Below are positions 59,733-64,000 of a DNA stretch of 64,000 nucleotides, piece after piece. A program made the position numbers and the translations under genes. Source of the stretch: CAVYHJ01 sp963768165 [NCBI: uncultured bacterium] (GTDB lineage Bacteria; UBP4; UBA4092); contig CAVYHJ010000003.1 of assembly GCA_963768165.1 (NCBI GenBank), positions 124,001 through 188,000 on the forward strand. The letters run 5' to 3'. The notes under the pieces are model-generated. The model was not told the DNA's origin and did not search any database. It saw nothing but the letters and a program-made list of their open reading frames with translations. Each line of letters opens with the position of its first letter. The first letter of the stretch is position 1.

Positions 59733-60941
59733 ATGAAACTGAAGATAGCCTTGAGTGGGCTACTCATCGCCGCCATGGCATATACCATGGCAGCCGCTTC
59801 TTCAGACACGGATGTGTTGCTGGACTTGCTGGTCAAGAAAGGTGTATTGACGCAGCAGGAAGCGGATCAGACAAAAAAGGAATTAGAAGCGAAAAAGCAG
59901 GAAGAAGAAAAGAAACAAGCACAGGAAAATAAACAATATGCACCATCTACAACCCAAAAGAATTGGTTGTCAACTACGGTTCCTGGAGTGACCCTCGATG
60001 GACTCCTTCAATTGGAGTATATCCATGATGAGAATGGTACCAATACTTTCGGTAATCACCGCGCACGTATAGGAGTGGACGCTCAGCCGGATGACCATTG
60101 GGAATGGAGGATTTATACGGAATTTGGCGGTTCCGGTTCCAACTTCATTAGTTCCGCCAGTCTCAGCACCTCCGGAACTCTCACCTCGAGTACCAGTCAA
60201 AAGCAATATGCCTTTTTGCTGGATGCCTGGGTCCGTTACAAGTTTAATCAACTGGCGAATGTACAAGCCGGTCAATTCAAAATTCCATTCAGTCAGGAAA
60301 GCTTGGAAGACGATAAGTTGTTGGAATTCATAGACCGTTCTCAGATTGGGAATAGTCTGGTGCCCGACCGGGGAAATGGCAGTTTCGGACGGGATATCGG
60401 TTTACAATTTGACGGTACCTATGCCGAAAGTAGTGAACGGAAATGGGTACAATATGCTGTAGCCGTGGTTAACGGAAATGGAATTGACTATAGCGATACC
60501 AATAAAAATAAAGATGTTGTTGGACGTGTAGTCGTTTATCCATTAAAAGATTTGTCTCTCGGTGCTTCGGTATATCGAGGTCATGAGACCAGTGTCGGGT
60601 ATCCACACGATGCGGAAGGCGGAGAAATAGCCTATGTCCATGATCCCTTTTTCGCAAAAGCGGAATATATTGCCGGGGTGGACAATACCACGGATAGAGA
60701 CGGATGGTATCTCGAAGGCGGATACAAAATCATTCCCAAGTTACAAGTGGCTTTACGGTATGATACTTACGATGCCAACGCCGATAAATCCGGGTATAAC
60801 ACCGATCAAGAAACGATTGGATTGAACTGGTTTATTAACCAGAATGCCAAATTGCAGTTCAACTACATTCATCAGGTGGCCCAGGCTAATGCGACCGCGG
60901 CGAATGACCTTGCCGAAGTACAATATCAATATGCATTCTAA
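59733..60941 (+). CDS. OprP-like outer-membrane porin with coiled-coil head
   Basis: A 402-residue protein: signal peptide (LSGLLIAAMAYTMAAA), a charged coiled coil at about 35-70 (KKELEAKKQEEEKKQAQENK), then a phosphate-selective-porin O/P-like barrel ending in aromatic AEVQYQYAF, the usual outer-membrane C-terminal signature. Being downstream of cysA, it may carry sulfate or other anions across the outer membrane. Confidence 0.85.
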   Translation: MKLKIALSGLLIAAMAYTMAAASSDTDVLLDLLVKKGVLTQQEADQTKKELEAKKQEEEKKQAQENKQYAPSTTQKNWLSTTVPGVTLDGLLQLEYIHDENGTNTFGNHRARIGVDAQPDDHWEWRIYTEFGGSGSNFISSASLSTSGTLTSSTSQKQYAFLLDAWVRYKFNQLANVQAGQFKIPFSQESLEDDKLLEFIDRSQIGNSLVPDRGNGSFGRDIGLQFDGTYAESSERKWVQYAVAVVNGNGIDYSDTNKNKDVVGRVVVYPLKDLSLGASVYRGHETSVGYPHDAEGGEIAYVHDPFFAKAEYIAGVDNTTDRDGWYLEGGYKIIPKLQVALRYDTYDANADKSGYNTDQETIGLNWFINQNAKLQFNYIHQVAQANATAANDLAEVQYQYAF

Positions 60942-60953
60942 TCAAGAAATATG

Positions 60954-60990
60954 GGTTGGTGGCGATAACCTCGTCACCAACCTATTTTTT
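60954..60990 (+). terminator. Rho-independent terminator after porin
   Basis: GGTTGGTGGCGA and TCGTCACCAACC pair over 12 bases with one G-U, loop TAACC, followed by TATTTTTT. Confidence 0.9.
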
Positions 60991-61118
60991 AATTTATAAT
61001 ATACAGCTCAACAAATAAATTACATACATTTTAATCAAGTATAGTAGGATTTTTTGTCTAAATATGCTATAAAAATAGTGGTATTCTTAAAACGTATTTA
61101 ATTAAAAAAGGAGCGTAT

Positions 61119-62105
61119 ATGTCGAAGATTTACAATAATATTACTGAAACAATAGGTAACACACCGCTGGTTCGTTTGAACCGTGTTCCCAAAGATTACG
61201 GGGTAGTAGCGGATATTTTATTGAAACTGGAGTTCTTCAATCCCTTGTCTTCCGTCAAAGATCGGATTGGTATTGCCATGATTGAAGCCGCGGAAAAAGC
61301 CGGTAAAATAACCCCCGGCAAATCGGTTTTGGTGGAACCCACCTCCGGCAATACCGGAATCGGTTTAGCGTTTGTCGCTGCCGCCAAAGGATATAAATTA
61401 GTCCTCACCATGCCCGATACCATGAGCTTGGAACGAAAAAAAATATTAAAAGTTCTTGGCGCGTATGTCGTACTAACCGAAGGAACCAAGGGAATGAATG
61501 GGGCGATTGCCAAAGCAGATGAACTTGCCAAACTTATCCCCAACTCGTTTATCCCACAACAATTTAAGAATCCCGCCAACCCCGATATTCACCGCAAAAC
61601 CACTGCTGAAGAAATATGGAAAGATACCGATGGGAAAGTGGATATTCTTGTTTCAGGTGTCGGAACCGGTGGAACCATTACCGGTGTCGCGCAGGTCATT
61701 AAACAACGCAAACCCTCTTTTAAAGCGATCGCGGTTGAGCCGGTAGGCTCTCCGGTTCTTTCCGGCGGGAAACCCGGTCCCCATAAATTAGCGGGAATCG
61801 GCGCGGGTTTTGTCCCGGAAATTCTTGATATGAAATTGGTGGACGAAATTATTCAGGTGAAAGAAGAAGATGCCGCCATCGTCTCCAAACGTATCGCTAA
61901 AGAAGAAGGTATCCCGATTGGTATTTCTAGTGGAGCGACTACCTGGGCAGCGTTCCAAGTCGGCAAACGTCCAGAAAATAAAGGCAAGATGATCGTGGTG
62001 ATTATCCCGTCCTCGGCGGAACGCTATTTATCCACCTGGCTCTTTGCGGATATTACCGGTGACAGTGACGAACCTACCATTCTCAAAGAATTGGTAAAAG
62101 CCTAG
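61119..62105 (+). CDS. cysK: Cysteine synthase
   Basis: A 328-residue O-acetylserine sulfhydrylase. The PLP lysine is in [11 protein letters not shown], followed by [15 protein letters not shown] and the phosphate loop [13 protein letters not shown]. The C-terminal [17 protein letters not shown] is a little longer than usual. AAAGGAG precedes the ATG. It fixes sulfide into cysteine, completing the path from sulfate uptake. An AGTATAG motif lies at 61038-61044. Confidence 0.95.
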   Translation: MSKIYNNITETIGNTPLVRLNRVPKDYGVVADILLKLEFFNPLSSVKDRIGIAMIEAAEKAGKITPGKSVLVEPTSGNTGIGLAFVAAAKGYKLVLTMPDTMSLERKKILKVLGAYVVLTEGTKGMNGAIAKADELAKLIPNSFIPQQFKNPANPDIHRKTTAEEIWKDTDGKVDILVSGVGTGGTITGVAQVIKQRKPSFKAIAVEPVGSPVLSGGKPGPHKLAGIGAGFVPEILDMKLVDEIIQVKEEDAAIVSKRIAKEEGIPIGISSGATTWAAFQVGKRPENKGKMIVVIIPSSAERYLSTWLFADITGDSDEPTILKELVKA

Positions 62106-64000
62106 TCTTTAGGTAAGGAGTGCGACGGGTTTATTCCCTTAATATCCAATTCCAGTTGTTGTTCTTGTGCTGGTTCCATACGATGTTCTTCTTTGTCTAA
62201 GAACTTCCCTACTTTCTCCATATAGATATAAAACACAGGAGTTATGTAAAGGGTCACAAATTGAGAAAATATAAGACCACCAACTATTGCCAAACCCAAG
62301 GGTCGGCGAGATTCTGCGCCAGCTCCAATACCTAAAGCAATCGGTAGAGTTCCCATTAAAGCCGCCATTGTCGTCATCATGATTGGACGGAATCGAACCA
62401 GGCAGCCTTCGTAAACGGCGTCTGTCGGTAATAGCCCTTCAATCCGTTGAGCTTCCAGTGCAAAATCAATAATCATGATGGCGTTTTTCATGACCAAACC
62501 AATGAGCATGATGATTCCAACAAAGGCATAAATATTTAAGTCAACGTGGAAAATTAATAAAGTTAACAGGGCTCCAATTGCTGCTGATGGTAAGCCGGCT
62601 AGAATCGTGATGGGATGAATATAACTTTCATATAATATTCCTAACACTATATAGATCACCATTATAGCCATAATGAGTAATAATCCCAGCCCTTGAATGG
62701 AGGACTGAAATGCTTGAGTTGCTCCAACAAAGGTTGTGTTGATGGTCGGAGGAATAATTGACTTGGTTAATGCTTGTATTTTGTCCACAGCGTCTCCCAA
62801 TGCCACCCCGGGTTTTAAATTAAAAGAGATCGTTACTGAAGGCAATTGTCCTGTATGATTAACCAACAATGCACCGGTTGCAGGCGTTAACTTAGTGACT
62901 GTGCTTAAGGGCACGAGACTTCCAGTATTGGAATGAACATAAAGAAGAGATAAGTTGGATGGATCATTAGCATACTTCGGGTCTAGTTCCAAAATCACTT
63001 GATATTGATTTTGCGGGGCATAAATCAAAGAAATTTGCCGGTACGCATAAGCACTATCTAGGGCATCTTCAATGGCTTGCGGAGAAATTCCCAGGGTCAA
63101 AGCTTTATCCCGGTCAATATCAATATTCATTACTGGATTTTGCATTTGCAAATCACTGTTAACTCCCTGCAATTCCGGCATACCCATCATTTTTTCCGTT
63201 AACTCCGCGCTTCTTTGATAGAGTTCATTGGTATTTGGTCCTTGCAAGGTTAACTGGTAGAGACCCTTGGTTACTTGACCGCCAATCTGGATACTGGGCG
63301 GATTTTGCAAATACACCCGTATTCCCGGCAAGCTATTCAGTTTTACACGCAATGTTTGAATCACATCAGAAACAGAAGGAAGGGTTTTTGTTCCAGGATA
63401 GGGAACCCTCTTGGTTTTCTGTTTTAGAGTAATAGATAACCTTCCAACATTCATGGCATTGGCTGCGCTTTTTCGCAGACCCATACTGGAATAAAATACA
63501 TCCACATTCGGGTCTTGTTGAATAATAGAACAAACTTCTCTCTGTTTTTGCACCATTCCATCAAAGGAAATTCCTTGGGCGGTTTCTGTATACGCAATAA
63601 TTTTATTGATATCTTCTTCCGGGATGAATCCTTTGGAGATAATCATAAAAAGATAGGCCGTTACCAATAACATCAGAAAAGAGAGTCCCAAAACAGTTTT
63701 ACGGTAATTGAGTGCCCATTGGAGGCTCCATTCATACCCGCGAAGTAAAGACTCAAATCCATGCTCGAAGATTAGGTATAATCTCCCGTGATGTTCCATC
63801 GCATGAGATTTTAAAAACCGGCTGCACAACATGGGTGTCAACGTCAACGATACAAATCCCGATACCAATATGGCAGATGCAATCGTTACTGCAAATTCAT
63901 GGAACAATCGGCCCAGCATCCCGCCCATAAACAAAATTGGAATAAAGACCGAGGTTAAGGAAATCGTCATGGATAATATCGTAAATCCAACTTCCTTGGA
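62102..64000 (-). CDS. RND-family efflux transporter, C-terminal part (runs off the right edge)
   Basis: The frame is open to the window edge ([10 protein letters not shown] precedes [17 protein letters not shown], the usual end of TM6 region). About 633 residues are present with the RND repeat two porter domains and final helices ([53 protein letters not shown]). It belongs to the HAE1 (AcrB/MdtBC) group that exports drugs or hydrophobic compounds. Its stop shares CTAG with the cysK stop in convergent orientation. Confidence 0.93.
   Translation of the reverse strand, partial: SKEVGFTILSMTISLTSVFIPILFMGGMLGRLFHEFAVTIASAILVSGFVSLTLTPMLCSRFLKSHAMEHHGRLYLIFEHGFESLLRGYEWSLQWALNYRKTVLGLSFLMLLVTAYLFMIISKGFIPEEDINKIIAYTETAQGISFDGMVQKQREVCSIIQQDPNVDVFYSSMGLRKSAANAMNVGRLSITLKQKTKRVPYPGTKTLPSVSDVIQTLRVKLNSLPGIRVYLQNPPSIQIGGQVTKGLYQLTLQGPNTNELYQRSAELTEKMMGMPELQGVNSDLQMQNPVMNIDIDRDKALTLGISPQAIEDALDSAYAYRQISLIYAPQNQYQVILELDPKYANDPSNLSLLYVHSNTGSLVPLSTVTKLTPATGALLVNHTGQLPSVTISFNLKPGVALGDAVDKIQALTKSIIPPTINTTFVGATQAFQSSIQGLGLLLIMAIMVIYIVLGILYESYIHPITILAGLPSAAIGALLTLLIFHVDLNIYAFVGIIMLIGLVMKNAIMIIDFALEAQRIEGLLPTDAVYEGCLVRFRPIMMTTMAALMGTLPIALGIGAGAESRRPLGLAIVGGLIFSQFVTLYITPVFYIYMEKVGKFLDKEEHRMEPAQEQQLELDIKGINPSHSLPKD

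Overview
The window comes from an uncultivated-type, moderately AT-rich diderm bacterium. Evidence for an outer membrane is an OprP-like porin with a coiled-coil head and an RND efflux pump. Many secreted glycosidases and beta-propeller proteins, and dispersed micro-repeats inside and between genes, fit a saprophyte from a poorly sampled candidate phylum. I cannot name the phylum from sequence alone.

Region 1 (1-14889, all minus strand) is a family expansion. A 1672-residue secreted beta-helix protein is followed downstream by alternating copies of a secreted BNR-type beta-propeller (about 350 aa) and a C-terminal module ending in a conserved HKLVMR tail that is also the C-terminus of the giant protein. 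One module copy is split by a complete insertion sequence (858-2336) and one is reduced to a stub. The four propeller genes carry a conserved inverted repeat that encloses the ribosome binding site and start codon.

Region 2 (15.6-23.7 kb) holds galT, mutL, a LacI-type regulator, a small dimeric alpha/beta-barrel protein, and two GH13 amylases, one secreted and one apparently cytoplasmic. A sigma70-like promoter with a 12-bp palindrome stands in front of the amylases.

Region 3 (23.8-31.5 kb, minus strand) is the most unusual unit. A YtrA-type GntR repressor, an ABC ATPase, three tandem ABC-2 permeases each fused to a large LVIVD-type beta-propeller, and a plain permease form one operon. Its promoter overlaps a perfect 28-bp palindrome.

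Region 4 (31.7-44.6 kb, plus strand) is a polysaccharide-degradation and secreted-protein island. It contains a GH5 enzyme with CARDB and binding domains, three tandem copies of a propeller gene with a tail ORF separated by a -1 frame change, a GH16 glucanase, a 1005-aa protein with a GH2-like head, and a CBM9-like protein. Arrays of four 11-bp direct repeats with a shared core lie upstream of the giant gene of region 1, between regions 3 and 4, and upstream of the triplicated propellers.

Region 5 (44.6-52 kb) carries small genes: a pair of four-cysteine proteins, an OB-fold protein, a long non-coding stretch with three strong hairpins and a structured leader, a HicAB-like pair, an alpha/beta hydrolase and an SdpR-SdpI pair.

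Region 6 (52-62 kb) is sulfur metabolism: a gamma-class trans-sulfuration enzyme, an Rrf2 regulator, a DUF2292 protein, the sulfate transporter sbp-cysT-cysW-cysA, a porin and cysK. An RND pump gene runs off the right edge.
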